This document shows, piece after piece, positions 27,092-38,436 of a DNA stretch of 64,000 nt. Under the pieces are notes generated by a model. It was not told where the DNA came from and did not search any database. It was given only the letters and a program-made list of their open reading frames with translations. Made by a program: the position numbers and the translations under genes. The stretch comes from Trinickia terrae (lineage in GTDB: Bacteria; Pseudomonadota; Gammaproteobacteria; Burkholderiales; Burkholderiaceae): NCBI RefSeq assembly GCF_005144415.1, contig NZ_SWJE01000006.1, positions 124,001 through 188,000 of the forward strand, given 5' to 3'. Each line of letters starts with the position of its first letter. Position 1 is the stretch's first letter.

Positions 27092-27118
27092 CGGCACTAC
27101 CGACCTCGAAAGCCAAAG

Positions 27119-27154
27119 CAAAGAGGCGGATCCGCGATGCGGTCCGCCTCTTTG
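27119..27154. terminator. bidirectional rho-independent-type terminator
   Basis: A perfect 12-bp stem, CAAAGAGGCGGA (27119-27130) and its complement TCCGCCTCTTTG (27143-27154), lies between the convergent MFS and porin genes. The outer AAAG/CTTT bases give A- and T-rich tails on both strands. It is well placed to end both transcripts. Confidence 0.8.
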
Positions 27155-27203
27155 TCTTTGCAATCCAGCCTCGCCGGCATATTCGCCGGCGAGCCGCGCA
27201 TGC

Positions 27204-28268
27204 TCAGAACAAGTGCCGAACCCCAACGCCATAGGTACTGCCCGACGCCTTCGACGCAATCTTGTCGTAGGAATACACCGCGTAAACATCCGTGCGCTTC
27301 GAGAGGTAGTAGTCGTAGGCGATCGAGCCTGTGTTGCGAACCGTACCCTGCTTGCGAGGCGCGCTCTGCTTCGTGATGGCCCATTCGGCCAGCACCGACG
27401 AAAACGCGGTGACCGGCACCGACACGCCCAGCTCGTACGTATGCGACCCGACCTTGAGTGTCGTGTTGTTGGTCGTCTGCACGGCACCGTAGAACTTCGC
27501 GAAGTTGGCGTTATAGGTCGCGCCCGCCAGATACAGATATTGCTCGGATGCGGGCGTCGTCGCCGCCGCGCGCACGCGTTGCGCGGAGAGCGCCGCTTGC
27601 AGCGGGCCGTTCTCGTAGTTGAGGTCCAGTCCCAGGTTGTCGCGGCCCTGATGCCCCGTCACGCCGCTGACCGCATATTGCACGGCCCCGGTCAGCCCAT
27701 GAAACGACGGCGAGAAATACCCGACGACGTTGTCCCAGACGGTATCGCCGATCACGGTGTTGTTATAAGCCGCCGTATACGACTGAACGATCAGCGGCGA
27801 GAACACGACCGACGATCCGAACGGATTGAGCATGATCTGGTTCAGATAGGTCTGAGTGGTTTGCTCGCCAAGCTTGAGCGTGCCGTATCCGGTCTGCACG
27901 CCAACGTACGCGTTGCGCGAGAACAATCCGTCGGTTGCGTTGCGACCCATCTGCCCGGTCGTAGGCCGGAAGAAACTCTCCAGGACGAAGATAATCGCGT
28001 TGCCGCCACCGAGATCCTCGCGGCCGCGCAGCCCCCAAAACGAAGTCGCCAAGCCGCCGCTGCCCTCCTGAATCGCGCCCGGCGATGTCCCGCTGATTTT
28101 CGATTGATCGACATAGACACTGATCAACCCATACATCTCGACCGACGACGACGTGTTGCCGCGCACCACCTGCGCGTGCGCGACACCGCCGCACAGCGCG
28201 AGCGATACGGTGGCCATGCGTCGCATCTGAACGAACCTGCCGGCTCGAATACGCTTGAAGCTGCTCAT
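27204..28268 (-). CDS. outer-membrane porin, Gram-negative general type (OmpC-like)
   Basis: The 354-residue protein begins with a signal peptide (MATVSLALCGGVAHA cleavage region near residue 32). It then has the betaproteobacterial porin pattern: SSVEMYGLISVYVD at the first strand, SFWGLRGREDLGGGNAIIFV, and alternating amphipathic strands to a C-terminal Phe (VRHLF) needed for BAM insertion. About 16 beta-strands and a trimer are expected. GAGAAGG stands just before the ATG. It faces the MFS gene across a shared terminator and is divergent from the LysR gene, so it may supply outer-membrane entry for the same nutrient. Confidence 0.92.
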   Translation of the reverse strand: MSSFKRIRAGRFVQMRRMATVSLALCGGVAHAQVVRGNTSSSVEMYGLISVYVDQSKISGTSPGAIQEGSGGLATSFWGLRGREDLGGGNAIIFVLESFFRPTTGQMGRNATDGLFSRNAYVGVQTGYGTLKLGEQTTQTYLNQIMLNPFGSSVVFSPLIVQSYTAAYNNTVIGDTVWDNVVGYFSPSFHGLTGAVQYAVSGVTGHQGRDNLGLDLNYENGPLQAALSAQRVRAAATTPASEQYLYLAGATYNANFAKFYGAVQTTNNTTLKVGSHTYELGVSVPVTAFSSVLAEWAITKQSAPRKQGTVRNTGSIAYDYYLSKRTDVYAVYSYDKIASKASGSTYGVGVRHLF

Positions 28269-28463
28269 CCTTCTCGTCTCCTGATCGAATTTTTTGGCAC
28301 GACAAACCCCACCACGCGCGCCGCCGGCGCGCGATGGAACAGAACAGAACCGTTACCGGGAATGGGGCTGCTGATCAGTTTATGGAACGCATCGCAATGC
28401 AGATAGGTGCAAGCCGGTCAATTCAGCTATGCTTTCCGAGAGATACCTTGCGAGGCCGCGACG

Positions 28464-29429
28464 ATGGACCGAAACACCTTCAAGCTGTTCGTCGAGGTTG
28501 CCGAACTCGGCAGCATCAGCCGCGTAGCAGCGCTGCGGCAGACCGCGCAATCGCACGTCAGCCGGCAGATCGCCGAATTCGAGCGCGAATGCGGCGGGCG
28601 TCTGTTCGAACGAACGGGACGCGGCGTCAAGCTCACGGGCTTCGGCGAGCGGATCATTCCGCGCGTGCGGGCCTGGCTCGCTGACACAGACCAGTTGCTG
28701 AACGACATCCAGATGTCCGCGGGAACGCCCGTCGGCGAGGTGCGGATCGGCATCCTGCCTTCGACCGCGCATCCGCTCATGACGACCTTGTGCGAACGGC
28801 TGGCCGCGTCCTATCCCGACATCCGCCTCAACGTGCGCGAAAGCCAGCTGGGCGAAGTCGAGAACTGGCTCGACAGCGGCCGCGTCGATCTCGCGATCCT
28901 GTTCCATGCCGAGCGCGCGATGGCGACCGAGCGGCTGGCCACGCTCGCCACCATCGACACCTACCTCGTGGGCGCGCCGGATGCGCCGCTCACGCAGCAG
29001 GAGACCGTCGATTTCCGCAAGCTCGGCGATCTGCCGCTGGTGCTGCCGGGCCGCCCTAACCGGCTGCGCGACATGCTCGACAACGAGGCGCGGCGCGCCG
29101 GCATCGTGCTGCGCACGGTACTCGAGGCGGACTCGCTGGCCGTGCAGCGCGAGGTGGCCGCGAGCGGCCGCGGCTATGCGGTGCTCGGTCCCTGGGCAAT
29201 CGCGCAAGAGGTACGGGCGGGAAGGCTGGGCGCGGCGCGCATCGTCCGGCCCGGCATCACGCGCTTCGTGACGCTCGCGAGCTCGCGCCAGGGTTCGATG
29301 ACGCCCGCGCAGCGCATCGTCATCGATTTGCTGAAGGAGATCGCAGCCGACCTGGCTGAGTCGGAGCAATACGACGGGCTGACGCGGGCGGCGCAAGCGC
29401 GGCGCCGCGCTACTTCGAAGCGCGGCTAG
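28464..29429 (+). CDS. LysR-family transcriptional regulator
   Basis: The 321-residue protein starts MDRNTFKLFVEVAELGSISR, the LysR helix-turn-helix, with QSHVSRQIAEFERECGGRLF as recognition and wing region. The effector domain opens at VGEVRIGILPSTAHPLM. The ATG at 28464 is chosen because the domain begins there; an in-frame start 57 bases earlier adds off-family residues. It is divergent from the porin gene with 195 bases between, which likely hold the operator. It probably controls the porin and possibly the DapA-MFS pair. Confidence 0.9.
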   Translation: MDRNTFKLFVEVAELGSISRVAALRQTAQSHVSRQIAEFERECGGRLFERTGRGVKLTGFGERIIPRVRAWLADTDQLLNDIQMSAGTPVGEVRIGILPSTAHPLMTTLCERLAASYPDIRLNVRESQLGEVENWLDSGRVDLAILFHAERAMATERLATLATIDTYLVGAPDAPLTQQETVDFRKLGDLPLVLPGRPNRLRDMLDNEARRAGIVLRTVLEADSLAVQREVAASGRGYAVLGPWAIAQEVRAGRLGAARIVRPGITRFVTLASSRQGSMTPAQRIVIDLLKEIAADLAESEQYDGLTRAAQARRRATSKRG

Positions 29430-29672
29430 CGTCCCGCGCAGTGCTTCGGAGCAAAATTCTGATCTCCGGACACGGCGATCAGATACCTGTTCCGCTCATC
29501 GGCTTGATTCATATCTCCACCCAGGCATATCTGATTTCTCTTTGGCTGTATTTCGGCAGGTACATGTCCCTTCTAAAATGTGCCGCGAGTAGGGATTCGG
29601 TCAGAACAGATGACCTGATTCCCCGCGATATCAGTTGAGCCAGGAAAGCAGCGAAACCGATGGAGGTCTTGT

Positions 29673-31271
29673 GTGAGTGTCCTCAGCCGAATCACATTGA
29701 GGAGGCGGCTGCTGATCGCCTTCGGCATCGTCATTCTGTTCGGCGTATTGGTCGGCGCGGTCGGTCTGTACGGCCTTCGATCCCTATATGGTATGACCGC
29801 GGACATCGCCACGAGGCAAATGGACGGGCTCTTCTTCGTCGAGGAAGCGAACAAGCATCGTCTGGAGGCCCAACTGACCTTCGCGAATCTCAGACTCGCC
29901 GTCGACGCCCAAGACAGGCAGCGGCGCGTGGTGCATATCGAAGAATCGCTTTCCGAAATGGATCGTGATCTCGACCGCTTCAAAAACACCTTCGATACCG
30001 GTCGCGCGTCTGATTCTTTCACCGCGCTCGTTGCGAAGGAACGGGATTGGAAGACGCTCATGCAAGCGGAGACAGACGCGGCGAATGCGTCGCCCGGCAC
30101 GGATGATCCGTCGGCGGTGCGTCGCGTCGTGAACGCGAGTCTCGCGTTGCGTGAAGCGATCGATTCGGCAACCCGGAGCAAGCGCTTGGCCGCAAGCGAG
30201 GTCGTTCGGGAAGCGAAAGCGCGCTTCGACGCAGTTTGGGTGGCGATGATTCTCTGCGTCGTCGCATCGTGCGCGGCGGGCGTCTTCCTTGCGCTTTCGA
30301 TCGCTCGACGACTTTCGCGTCAACTGGGCGGCGAGCCGGGCTATGCGGCAAAAATCGCCGGCACGATCGCGAAGGGCAATCTTGCTGCGGCAATCGAAAT
30401 GCGGCCGGGAGATACCACAAGCTTGCTGTTCGCGCTCACGGATATGCGCAACAAACTGGCGGCCCTGGTGGCGGGTATCGGCGAGGCAAGCCAGTCGATC
30501 TCGATCGGCGCGGGGCAGCTGGCTCAGGGAAACATCGATCTCTCACAACGCACCGAAGAGCAGGCCGCGTCCCTGCAGCAGACAGCGGCGAGCATGGATC
30601 AGATGACATCCGCTGTGCAGAACAACGCCGAGAACGCCCGGCAGGCCAGCAGGCTCGCTGCGGGAGCGTCCGAGATTGCAAGGACGGGCAGCGCTTATGT
30701 TGAAGACGTCGGAAACACCATGCGCGAACTTGCAGACGGTTCGAATCGCATGACCGGGATCGTCAGCACCATCGAGAGCATTGCGTTCCAAACGAATATC
30801 CTGGCGCTGAATGCCGCGGTCGAGGCGGCGCGTGCTGGAGAGCAGGGAAAGGGCTTTGCTGTCGTCGCCAGCGAAGTACGGTCGCTTGCGCAGCGAAGTG
30901 CAGCCTCGGCTCGGGAAATCAAGGATCTGATCGAAACGGCGATCCGCTCGATCGGCGCCGGCGCATCGCACGCCGAGCGCGCAGGCGCGGCCATGTCGGA
31001 CATCACGCGGGCAATCCTTCGCGTCGACGAAACCGTGATGGAAATTTCAAATGCCGCACAGGAGCAAAGCATTGGGATCGATCAGGTCAATCGAGCCGTT
31101 GCGCAAATGGACCAGGTGACTCAACAGAATGCGGCGCTGGTCGAAGAAGCGGCGGCTGCGGCGAGCTCGATGGCCGAGCAGGCGACTCGGCTCGAGGCTG
31201 CTATCGGGATTTTCCACCTGGGCGACAGGGCGAACGGGGCGCGCGCGGCCGATCTCGTGTCAATTGATTAA
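29673..31271 (+). CDS. methyl-accepting chemotaxis protein
   Basis: The 532-residue receptor has a first membrane helix at about residues 12-34 ([20 protein letters not shown]), a four-helix-type periplasmic domain, a second helix near 190-208 ([20 protein letters not shown]), a HAMP region and a long signalling coiled coil. The hairpin tip carries [20 protein letters not shown]. It starts at GTG 29673, with GGAGGT 5 bases upstream. It has no C-terminal methyltransferase-binding pentapeptide. The ligand is unknown. It is convergent with the PAS-containing receptor at 31522. Confidence 0.93.
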   Translation: MSVLSRITLRRRLLIAFGIVILFGVLVGAVGLYGLRSLYGMTADIATRQMDGLFFVEEANKHRLEAQLTFANLRLAVDAQDRQRRVVHIEESLSEMDRDLDRFKNTFDTGRASDSFTALVAKERDWKTLMQAETDAANASPGTDDPSAVRRVVNASLALREAIDSATRSKRLAASEVVREAKARFDAVWVAMILCVVASCAAGVFLALSIARRLSRQLGGEPGYAAKIAGTIAKGNLAAAIEMRPGDTTSLLFALTDMRNKLAALVAGIGEASQSISIGAGQLAQGNIDLSQRTEEQAASLQQTAASMDQMTSAVQNNAENARQASRLAAGASEIARTGSAYVEDVGNTMRELADGSNRMTGIVSTIESIAFQTNILALNAAVEAARAGEQGKGFAVVASEVRSLAQRSAASAREIKDLIETAIRSIGAGASHAERAGAAMSDITRAILRVDETVMEISNAAQEQSIGIDQVNRAVAQMDQVTQQNAALVEEAAAAASSMAEQATRLEAAIGIFHLGDRANGARAADLVSID

Positions 31272-31340
31272 GTCAACCCTACCGCGGCTGCGCCAGCCGA
31301 CCTGGGATCATGGATCGTCAACGATAAGGTACCGCGTCCC

Positions 31341-31487
31341 ATGAATTATCACGTCAGCTACGAGCACAGCCAGAAGAGCGCGCCAAATGACTTCATCGTT
31401 CAAGTCCCGTCTCCGTTGACGGATAACGTATTGGACAACATTCCAAAATCCCTCGCGCATTGTTTCCAGAGTCCATCACCGACTTGA
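31341..31487 (+). CDS. possible small ORF, unknown
   Basis: In the 250-base gap between two convergent receptor genes, ATG at 31341 opens a 48-codon frame beginning MNYHVSYEHSQKSAPNDF with balanced composition. No ribosome site is visible and no family is recognised. It may be chance. Confidence 0.2.
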   Translation: MNYHVSYEHSQKSAPNDFIVQVPSPLTDNVLDNIPKSLAHCFQSPSPT

Positions 31488-31521
31488 TCCTAAGCCGATC
31501 GCCCCAGATCGGGAAAATCCG

Positions 31522-33084
31522 TCAGGCCGCCACCCCCGAACCTCGAAAGACAGCGACCGCTTCCACCAGATTCTGTGCTCTCGCGCCGAGAGTCTCGGTG
31601 GCCGTCGCGGCTTGCTGGACCAGCCCGGCATTTTGCTGTGTCATCTGATCGAGCTGGGTTACCGCAAGGTTGACTTGGCTGATTCCATCCGACTGCTCCT
31701 TCGTGGCCGAGCTGATTTCGTTGATCAAGTCCGTCACCCGCGCGACCTGGGCCATGATTTCCGTCATCGACGCCCCAGCCTGGCTAACCAGTTTGCTGCC
31801 GGCGGTGATCTTCTCTACGCTGTTATTGATGAGCCCGGCGATTTCCTTGGCCGAGCTGGCACTGCGTTGCGCAAGGGTGCGGACCTCCCCCGCCACCACT
31901 GCGAAACCACGTCCTTGCTCGCCGGCGCGAGCCGCTTCGACCGCCGCGTTCAGGGCGAGGATGTTGGTCTGGAACGCGATGCCATCGATGGTTCCGATGA
32001 TCTCGCTGATCTTCTCGCTGGCGCTCGTAATATCGCCCATGGTTTGCACAACCTTTCCGACCACCATGTTGCCGGTCGCAGCCGCGTCGCTTGCCGCACC
32101 CGCAAGCTGGCTCGCCTGCGCCGCCATTTCAGCATTGTTCGTGACCGTGGCGGTCATCTGCTCCATCGAAGACGCGGTTTCCTCCAGGCTGGCGGCAGCC
32201 TGCTCGCTGCGCGCACTCAGATCGTGATTGCCGGAGGTGATTTTGCTCGTCGCGTCCTGTAATCCGGACAGTTGCTCGCCGACGTCGTCGACCAGCGAAC
32301 GAAGATTCAGCCCGGCTTGATTCACGGCCCGCAGAATCATGCCGATTTCGTCGACACGGTTCAAATGCACGTTCTCGCCGGGCTGACCGGCCGCGACTGC
32401 CAAAGCCTGCTTCAGCACGCGCTGGAGCGGCATCGCAATCTGCGTCTCGATCCAGCATGCCGTCGCCAGCGAGATGACGGCAGCCGCACCGGCGAAGCTG
32501 CCCAACATTGCGCCACGCAGGCCAAACAGAAATGCGCTCCCGGTCATCAATGCAAGCAGCAACGACAAGCCCGCGCGAATACGCCACCGAACCGGCATCG
32601 TCTGTAGAAGCGATGTCCACGCGAACACGCCTGTGCGAACGATCAATCCCTGATGAAACTTCAGGCCGCGCGCCCTGCCCTCGCGAAAATCGCTATAGAG
32701 CTTTTCCGTCGCGGCGACTTCGTCTCGGCCGGGCTTGGTCCGCACCGACATATACCCCGCCACCTGACCATTCCGAATCACCGGTGTTGCATTGGCCCGG
32801 ACCCAATAATGGTCGCCGTTCTTGCGCCGGTTCTTGACCAGTGCCGTCCAGGATCGGCCTGCTTTGAGCGTCGACCACATGTCCGCAAACGCTTGCACAG
32901 GCATATCCGGGTGCCGGACGAGGTTGTGCGGCTGTCCGAGAATTTCCTCGCTTTCGAATCCGCTAACTTGGATGAACGCAGCATTTGCATAGGTGATATG
33001 GCTCTGCGTGTCCGTGGTGGACATGAGCGTGGCGTCCCGAGGAAAGTCGTATTCCCGCTGGGTTACCGGGAGATTGGTTCGCAT
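31522..33084 (-). CDS. PAS-domain methyl-accepting chemotaxis protein, Aer-like
   Basis: The 520-residue protein has a PAS domain at about residues 5-125 ([20 protein letters not shown], then [13 protein letters not shown] and [14 protein letters not shown]), the arrangement of FAD-binding Aer aerotaxis receptors. Two short hydrophobic segments at about residues 165-215 anchor it with no periplasmic domain. Then come HAMP and the signalling hairpin ([20 protein letters not shown]). The ATG at 33084 fits the Aer N-terminus. It lies 14 bases after the PAS-GGDEF-EAL gene and is probably co-transcribed with it, linking redox or energy taxis to cyclic-di-GMP turnover. Confidence 0.92.
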   Translation of the reverse strand: MRTNLPVTQREYDFPRDATLMSTTDTQSHITYANAAFIQVSGFESEEILGQPHNLVRHPDMPVQAFADMWSTLKAGRSWTALVKNRRKNGDHYWVRANATPVIRNGQVAGYMSVRTKPGRDEVAATEKLYSDFREGRARGLKFHQGLIVRTGVFAWTSLLQTMPVRWRIRAGLSLLLALMTGSAFLFGLRGAMLGSFAGAAAVISLATACWIETQIAMPLQRVLKQALAVAAGQPGENVHLNRVDEIGMILRAVNQAGLNLRSLVDDVGEQLSGLQDATSKITSGNHDLSARSEQAAASLEETASSMEQMTATVTNNAEMAAQASQLAGAASDAAATGNMVVGKVVQTMGDITSASEKISEIIGTIDGIAFQTNILALNAAVEAARAGEQGRGFAVVAGEVRTLAQRSASSAKEIAGLINNSVEKITAGSKLVSQAGASMTEIMAQVARVTDLINEISSATKEQSDGISQVNLAVTQLDQMTQQNAGLVQQAATATETLGARAQNLVEAVAVFRGSGVAA

Positions 33085-33098
33085 GTGCTGCCTTGTGG

Positions 33099-35693
33099 TT
33101 AGTGACTGTTCAAATATCTGGGCAGGGAAGCCATGCCTGACTTCGGCAACGGCCTGCCATAGAGGAATCCCTGCGCGAGCTGGCAACCGTTCGCCTGCAG
33201 AAACGCCGCCTGTTCCACCGTCTCGATGCCCTCAGCGACGACCTGCTGCCCCAGGCACCTCGCAATCGACAAGATGGCCTTCACGAGTTCCGCATGACGC
33301 CGGTCGGTCATCACCTTCTGGATGAAGGTCCGGTCGATCTTCACCGTATCGATCGGGAATCGCACCAAATAGCTGAGCGCCGAGTAACCGGTGCCGAAAT
33401 CATCGATCGCGATTGAAAACCCCATCGATCTGAACACAGAAAGCGTGCTTAGTACCGCGTCGTCCTCCTCCAGCAACAGGCTCTCTGTGATTTCCAACTC
33501 CAACCATTGGGGCCGGCAGCCGGTCTCGAGGAGGATCCCGTGCACCGTCGCCGCCAGATCGTGAAACTGGAACTGCCTGGCCGACAGGTTGACCGCCACC
33601 TTGTGGAGTGCGCTCCCCTCGGCGTTCCATTCGGCTGCCGTGCGGCTTGCCTCCCGCAATACCCACTTGCCCAGTTCGGCGATCAGGCCCGTCTCCTCCG
33701 CCACCGGAATGAACTCGTTTGGCAGAACCAGGCCGACGTCCGGGCGGTGCCACCTGAGCAACGCCTCGGAGCCGATCACTTCGTTTGAGCAGAGCGACAC
33801 CTTGGGCTGATAGTGCAACTCGAGTTCCCCACGCTCGATCGCCCGGCGAAGCTCCGACTCCAGCGCAAGGCGCTTTGCGGCGTCTATCGTCAGTTCCTTC
33901 GAGTAGAAACGAAAGCCGCGGCGGCCGGAACGTTTGGCGAGGTACATGGCAGAGTCTGCGTATTTCGTGAGGTCGTCAACTTCGAGGCCGTCGACCGGAT
34001 GCAGTGCAATGCCGATGCTGCACGAGACGAACAGCTCTTTCCCGTTCAACACGAAGCGCTCGTCGAACCTGTCGATGATCGACTTACAGATATCTTCCAG
34101 AACGCGGCGATCGTGAACATCGGGCACGAGAATGGCGAATTCGTCGCCCCCAAGACGCGCCACGGTATCGTCGAGGCGGACGCAACCGCGCAGACGCCCA
34201 GCCGCTTCGCGCAACAGCTGGTCACCCACCGCGTGCCCCATGGTGTCGTTGACCTCCTTGAAACGGTCCATGTCGATGATCATCACGCCGATCAGCGAGC
34301 ATGGCGAAGAGACGGCGTCGGCAATCGCTTCGCGCAAACGTTCGTTGAACAAGGTGCGGTTCGGCAACGACGTGAGCGGATCGTAAAAGGCCATCCGATG
34401 AATCTTTTCACGTGAGGCATGCAGCTCCGTAATGTTGCGCCCCACGGCCAAGACGGTTTCCACGGTGCCGTCCGCGCCGAACTCCGGCGTCATCTTCACC
34501 AGATAGCAGGAGGTGCCGCTATCGGTGCGGTGCGCCCACATCACCTCGAATTCGCGATCCTTGCCGCTCGTGAATACCTCAACGAGTTTTCGTTCGTATT
34601 CAGTGGTATGCGACGCGCCCGGCAAGTCCGTCGGTTTCTTGCCGATCACCGAAGCCGCTCCGCCTTCGATCAACGCGGCAAACGTGGGATTCACATAAAG
34701 ACGTCGCAAGTCCTTGCCGTAACGCATCACCACATCGGGAGAATGCTCGACCAAGGTCCGGAATGCCCTCTCCCGGCTTGCCTGAAAATCCTCGGAGCGC
34801 TTGCGCTCCGTAATGTCGCGTGCGACTCCGAGCACTCCGGTCAGAGTGCCCTCGGTGTCAAACACCGGAACCTTCCGCGTTTCGAGCAATGCGCGCTCGC
34901 CCGTCCCCGGAAAGGTGACCCATTTTTCACTGATGCAGATGCGTCTCGCCTCGATTGCCACCCGGTCCTTCGCACGAAAGAGATCGGCAAGCGCCGTTTC
35001 GAAAAGGTCGTAATCGGTGTTCCCCAGGATTGCCGCCTCCGGCCTGCCGGCAAGCCGCTCGAACGCATGATTGCACGCCTGATAGACACCCGCAGTATCT
35101 TTCAGCCAAACCATGTCCGGAATGGTCCGCAACACACTGAGCATGCGCGAGCGCGCCTCGTTCAACTCCCTCGCCTGTTTCTCGAGGCATGCGTTCAGGT
35201 GAAGAATCCTTTCGTACTGTGCTTGCCGCTCCGTTTCGACCTGCCTCCGCTCCGTGATGTCATATCCGATAACAAGCACGGAGACAACGATGCCCGTTTC
35301 ATCGAGCTCCGGGACGAAATGAACGTGATAGATGCGGTTTTGTCCGTCCTCCATCCGAACAGGCAATACGGACTCATGCTCTGTGGCCGTGCGAGCCGCG
35401 TCGCGGATCCTGTGTTCGTATTCGTCGGCGCGGCCGTCCGGGAAGCGCTGCTTCGGCGTAAAGCCGATCATTTGGCTAGGTTGATACCCAAGGAATCTCG
35501 CCAGACTGCCATTGACGTAAATACACTGCGCGTGCGGGGTGTAACGGGCAAGATAATTCGGCAACTTCTCCGCCAGCGTCCGGAACTGGCGTTCGCCGAC
35601 TACCAGCGTGTTTTGCACCCTTTCTGACTCGGCCATATCACATGCAGTCCCCGGCACGCGTACCTCTCGTGTGGATCCGACGGAATTTGTCAT
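33099..35693 (-). CDS. PAS-PAS-PAS-GGDEF-EAL cyclic-di-GMP enzyme
   Basis: The roughly 864-residue cytoplasmic protein has three PAS domains (starting near [32 protein letters not shown] and [16 protein letters not shown]), then GGDEF, then EAL. The cyclase site is intact: [13 protein letters not shown]. The phosphodiesterase site also looks intact: [16 protein letters not shown], and [11 protein letters not shown] with the later KIDRTFI and VAEGIE. Both activities are therefore possible. No membrane segment is present. The start is uncertain (35693 ATG, 35636 ATG, or TTG at 35819); none has a strong ribosome site except a GGGGAC before 35636. Confidence 0.9.
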   Translation of the reverse strand: MTNSVGSTREVRVPGTACDMAESERVQNTLVVGERQFRTLAEKLPNYLARYTPHAQCIYVNGSLARFLGYQPSQMIGFTPKQRFPDGRADEYEHRIRDAARTATEHESVLPVRMEDGQNRIYHVHFVPELDETGIVVSVLVIGYDITERRQVETERQAQYERILHLNACLEKQARELNEARSRMLSVLRTIPDMVWLKDTAGVYQACNHAFERLAGRPEAAILGNTDYDLFETALADLFRAKDRVAIEARRICISEKWVTFPGTGERALLETRKVPVFDTEGTLTGVLGVARDITERKRSEDFQASRERAFRTLVEHSPDVVMRYGKDLRRLYVNPTFAALIEGGAASVIGKKPTDLPGASHTTEYERKLVEVFTSGKDREFEVMWAHRTDSGTSCYLVKMTPEFGADGTVETVLAVGRNITELHASREKIHRMAFYDPLTSLPNRTLFNERLREAIADAVSSPCSLIGVMIIDMDRFKEVNDTMGHAVGDQLLREAAGRLRGCVRLDDTVARLGGDEFAILVPDVHDRRVLEDICKSIIDRFDERFVLNGKELFVSCSIGIALHPVDGLEVDDLTKYADSAMYLAKRSGRRGFRFYSKELTIDAAKRLALESELRRAIERGELELHYQPKVSLCSNEVIGSEALLRWHRPDVGLVLPNEFIPVAEETGLIAELGKWVLREASRTAAEWNAEGSALHKVAVNLSARQFQFHDLAATVHGILLETGCRPQWLELEITESLLLEEDDAVLSTLSVFRSMGFSIAIDDFGTGYSALSYLVRFPIDTVKIDRTFIQKVMTDRRHAELVKAILSIARCLGQQVVAEGIETVEQAAFLQANGCQLAQGFLYGRPLPKSGMASLPRYLNSH

Positions 35694-36064
35694 AACAATT
35701 GCCAGAAAATAACGTCCAAGGCCAAGTAACTGCCCCTTGAATGTCCATGGTCGGGATGCCTGCCGGTTCGCCGCAACACGCTCGTCAATGGATAACGGCA
35801 CAAATCGATTCTGACTCAAGTCGAATCGCTGGTAGGGTGGGCTGATTTCTTTGTAGGAATATCCCTAGCAATTAGTTATCGATATTTAAAAATAGTTTCT
35901 TATATTAAGTTATTCGAATCAGACAGAACAGCATCGACCTCCAGATAGCGTATATCTGAATTTTGAATAGTTCTTATGTCTCGGGCTCGCGCGCATGGGT
36001 TGGCAGAAAAAGGCTATTTCACCGCTACACACACGGCCTCGAGAACCTCCTCCTTGCCATCGCG

Positions 36065-38371
36065 TCAGCTTGCGGCGAGTGTCGAGATTTGTGCGGCCGT
36101 CAACGCGCCCTTGTAGATCCTGAATTCGTCGACGATACCGTTTAGATATGGATCAGACGACGATTGGGAGCGGCCGATATAGTTATTGGGCGTCGAACCC
36201 AGTTGACACGGAGGTAACCACAGGGAGGTATTCGTACCGGCCACGCTGCCGTTCAGATAGTACGTCCCGGTAGTGCCTGACAGCGTCACCGCAACGTGCA
36301 CCCATTGTCCGGTTGGCAGCGCCGAGCTGCCCTGGATGAACTGCATCCCAACGTCGCCATTCAAGGCAATGCCGAAGCGGGCATTGTCGTTACCCCAGCG
36401 GGGCGTAAACATCATCCGCCTATTCGTGTTGAAACCGAAATCGAACAGCCTCGCCGACCATCCCTGGGCGTTCAGATATACCCACACGGCGATTGTGAAA
36501 TCGGAAACGCCGGCGAGCACGCCGGCAGGCACACTCACGTAGCCGCTGCTGCCGTCGAGCGACACTGCCGTTCCGCTGTGGCCAGTCACCCAGGTCGCAC
36601 CACCAGCCAGCGTACCCGCATAGCTGTTGCCGCTTGCGTCGGACGCCGTGGTACCGCTACCGTCGTTGAACGTGTAATAGACGTCGAGCAGTGTGCTCGC
36701 TACGCCAGTTGCCTGATTCGAATAGGCCGTCTCGCCCGTCGAAGTCACGGCGGTCACCACGTAGTAATAGGTCCCGGACGAGATGGTGGAGTCGGTATAG
36801 GTCAAGAGGTCCGTCGCGCCGCTTGCAATCAGCGTGTACGAACCGCCCGATATCGTGCTCCGGTAGACGTTGTAGCCGTTCGCGTACACCGTCCCCCACC
36901 ACGACAGCACGATACTTCCGCCCACCGTTAGCGCCGTGAGGCCGCTCGGCGCGACGCCGGCCGAAATCGCGTCGCGCTGGAAGGCCAACGTGCCATAACC
37001 GAGTTGGTCAAAGCCGCCGCTAGTCGTACCGTAATAGCCGGCGCCACCTTCCGGTGAGATCAGCGCCGCAAATTTCTCCGAGTACGGTGCCGCGATACCG
37101 CGCCGATTGACGTAGTGGTTATAGATCAGTGCCCATTCGGGGCGCACAGCGCCTTGCGAGGCCGTTGAAAATGCCGTATCGATCGTACTGCTCCCGGACA
37201 CGGCGTAGGGCTCGAACGGCACCGGATAGTAGGTCGAACCGGATTCGATCAGATTGCCTTTGGCGACGTATTCGCATGCCGCCAGAACGCGATTGTTGTC
37301 GTACGCGTAGAGATCGACACCCTGGTTCCACGCCATTTCACAGACCGTGCCGAGCAGCGAGATGCTGAGCGTGTCATGCCCCTGGTCGCGTCCGGCCTCT
37401 TGGGTTTGCCCTAGATAGCCGGGATGGAGGAAGTAGACCATCTGTGCGATTGCGCCGTTGCCAAAACCTTCCTTGAAATAGGTGATCGCCTCATTGAAGA
37501 TCGTCGAGTTGTCGCACAATACGCCGACGGCGAGAACCATTCCCATCGCACACAGATCCCAGCTCGAATAGACCGCCAGCGCGTTACCGGTCGTGCTGGA
37601 CGTCCCTTGATTCATGGGATAGAACACGTTCAACATCATGTTCTGGAAGGTCGTGAAATCCAAGGTAGCCCAGCCCGTGTAAGACCTCATCATTTCCGCG
37701 GCGTTGGCGATCTGATAGCCCTGGATACCCGCGACCAAATAGCCATCGTAGTAGCCGTTCGTTGTGGCGATCTGCGTGAGTGTCGAACCCCACGCATTCA
37801 GGATCTTCACCGCGGTATTCGCAGCCGTGGTATCTCCCTTGATCTTCCAGCGCAGCGCGTTCGCGTAAGCGGCGGCTGCATCGTGACAGAGGTCGAGAAA
37901 GTTATCGGTCTGCCCCGGGTAATTCCGATAGACGACGGCGTGGGGCGTGGGCGTCCACGATGTGCTCCCATACGGACTCGCGATCAGCTCGTTCCAGCTG
38001 TCGACCCACGGCGAGGCGCTTGCCGCGACCTTCTGCGCCATCCGTTCGAAATCGTTCTGCGTGTGCAGCAACCCCGGATGCACAAACGATGCGCTCGATG
38101 TTGACGTCGATGCACTCGTTGTTGAAGTCGAGGCGCTCGATGTCGTACTCGAGTTTGTCGCACTGGACGTCGTAGTGTCACTCCCTGAATCACTGCCGCC
38201 GCACGCCGACAATGCAAGCACGCCAAGACTATGAAGGAAGGTGCGACGCGAAATTCCGCTCGCGAAGGGAAAAGGCCTTCCGATCGTAACGAGGTTTTCA
38301 ACGGTCGCCTGTAATCGGTCCTCAGGCGATCTGGCCGTCTCACCATCCGTGATTGTGGGGCGTTTGCTCAT
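36065..38371 (-). CDS. secreted lipoprotein, alginate-lyase-like domain with FN3 and LamG modules
   Basis: The 768-residue protein has a twin-arginine signal with lipobox: SRRTFLHSLGVLALSAC, Cys57. A Ser/Thr-rich linker of about 45 residues follows. Residues of about 110-450 form an alpha/alpha-toroid of the alginate lyase or heparinase-like type (HDAAAAYANALRWKIKGD, later QTQEAGRDQGHDTLSISLLG with the conserved R-D-x-x-H). A fibronectin type III domain (YNVYRSTISGGSYTLI) and a C-terminal LamG/concanavalin domain (DGSSGYVSVPAG, GIVDEFRIYKGAL) complete it. It likely acts on a polysaccharide at the cell surface. It is the only non-signalling gene in this island. Confidence 0.8.
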   Translation of the reverse strand: MSKRPTITDGETARSPEDRLQATVENLVTIGRPFPFASGISRRTFLHSLGVLALSACGGSDSGSDTTTSSATNSSTTSSASTSTTSASTSTSSASFVHPGLLHTQNDFERMAQKVAASASPWVDSWNELIASPYGSTSWTPTPHAVVYRNYPGQTDNFLDLCHDAAAAYANALRWKIKGDTTAANTAVKILNAWGSTLTQIATTNGYYDGYLVAGIQGYQIANAAEMMRSYTGWATLDFTTFQNMMLNVFYPMNQGTSSTTGNALAVYSSWDLCAMGMVLAVGVLCDNSTIFNEAITYFKEGFGNGAIAQMVYFLHPGYLGQTQEAGRDQGHDTLSISLLGTVCEMAWNQGVDLYAYDNNRVLAACEYVAKGNLIESGSTYYPVPFEPYAVSGSSTIDTAFSTASQGAVRPEWALIYNHYVNRRGIAAPYSEKFAALISPEGGAGYYGTTSGGFDQLGYGTLAFQRDAISAGVAPSGLTALTVGGSIVLSWWGTVYANGYNVYRSTISGGSYTLIASGATDLLTYTDSTISSGTYYYVVTAVTSTGETAYSNQATGVASTLLDVYYTFNDGSGTTASDASGNSYAGTLAGGATWVTGHSGTAVSLDGSSGYVSVPAGVLAGVSDFTIAVWVYLNAQGWSARLFDFGFNTNRRMMFTPRWGNDNARFGIALNGDVGMQFIQGSSALPTGQWVHVAVTLSGTTGTYYLNGSVAGTNTSLWLPPCQLGSTPNNYIGRSQSSSDPYLNGIVDEFRIYKGALTAAQISTLAAS

Positions 38372-38436
38372 TCGTTTCGAATCCTCGAAGAAATCCTTCG
38401 CGATGGATGAACCTGGCCTACCGACTCGTGTTCCGG

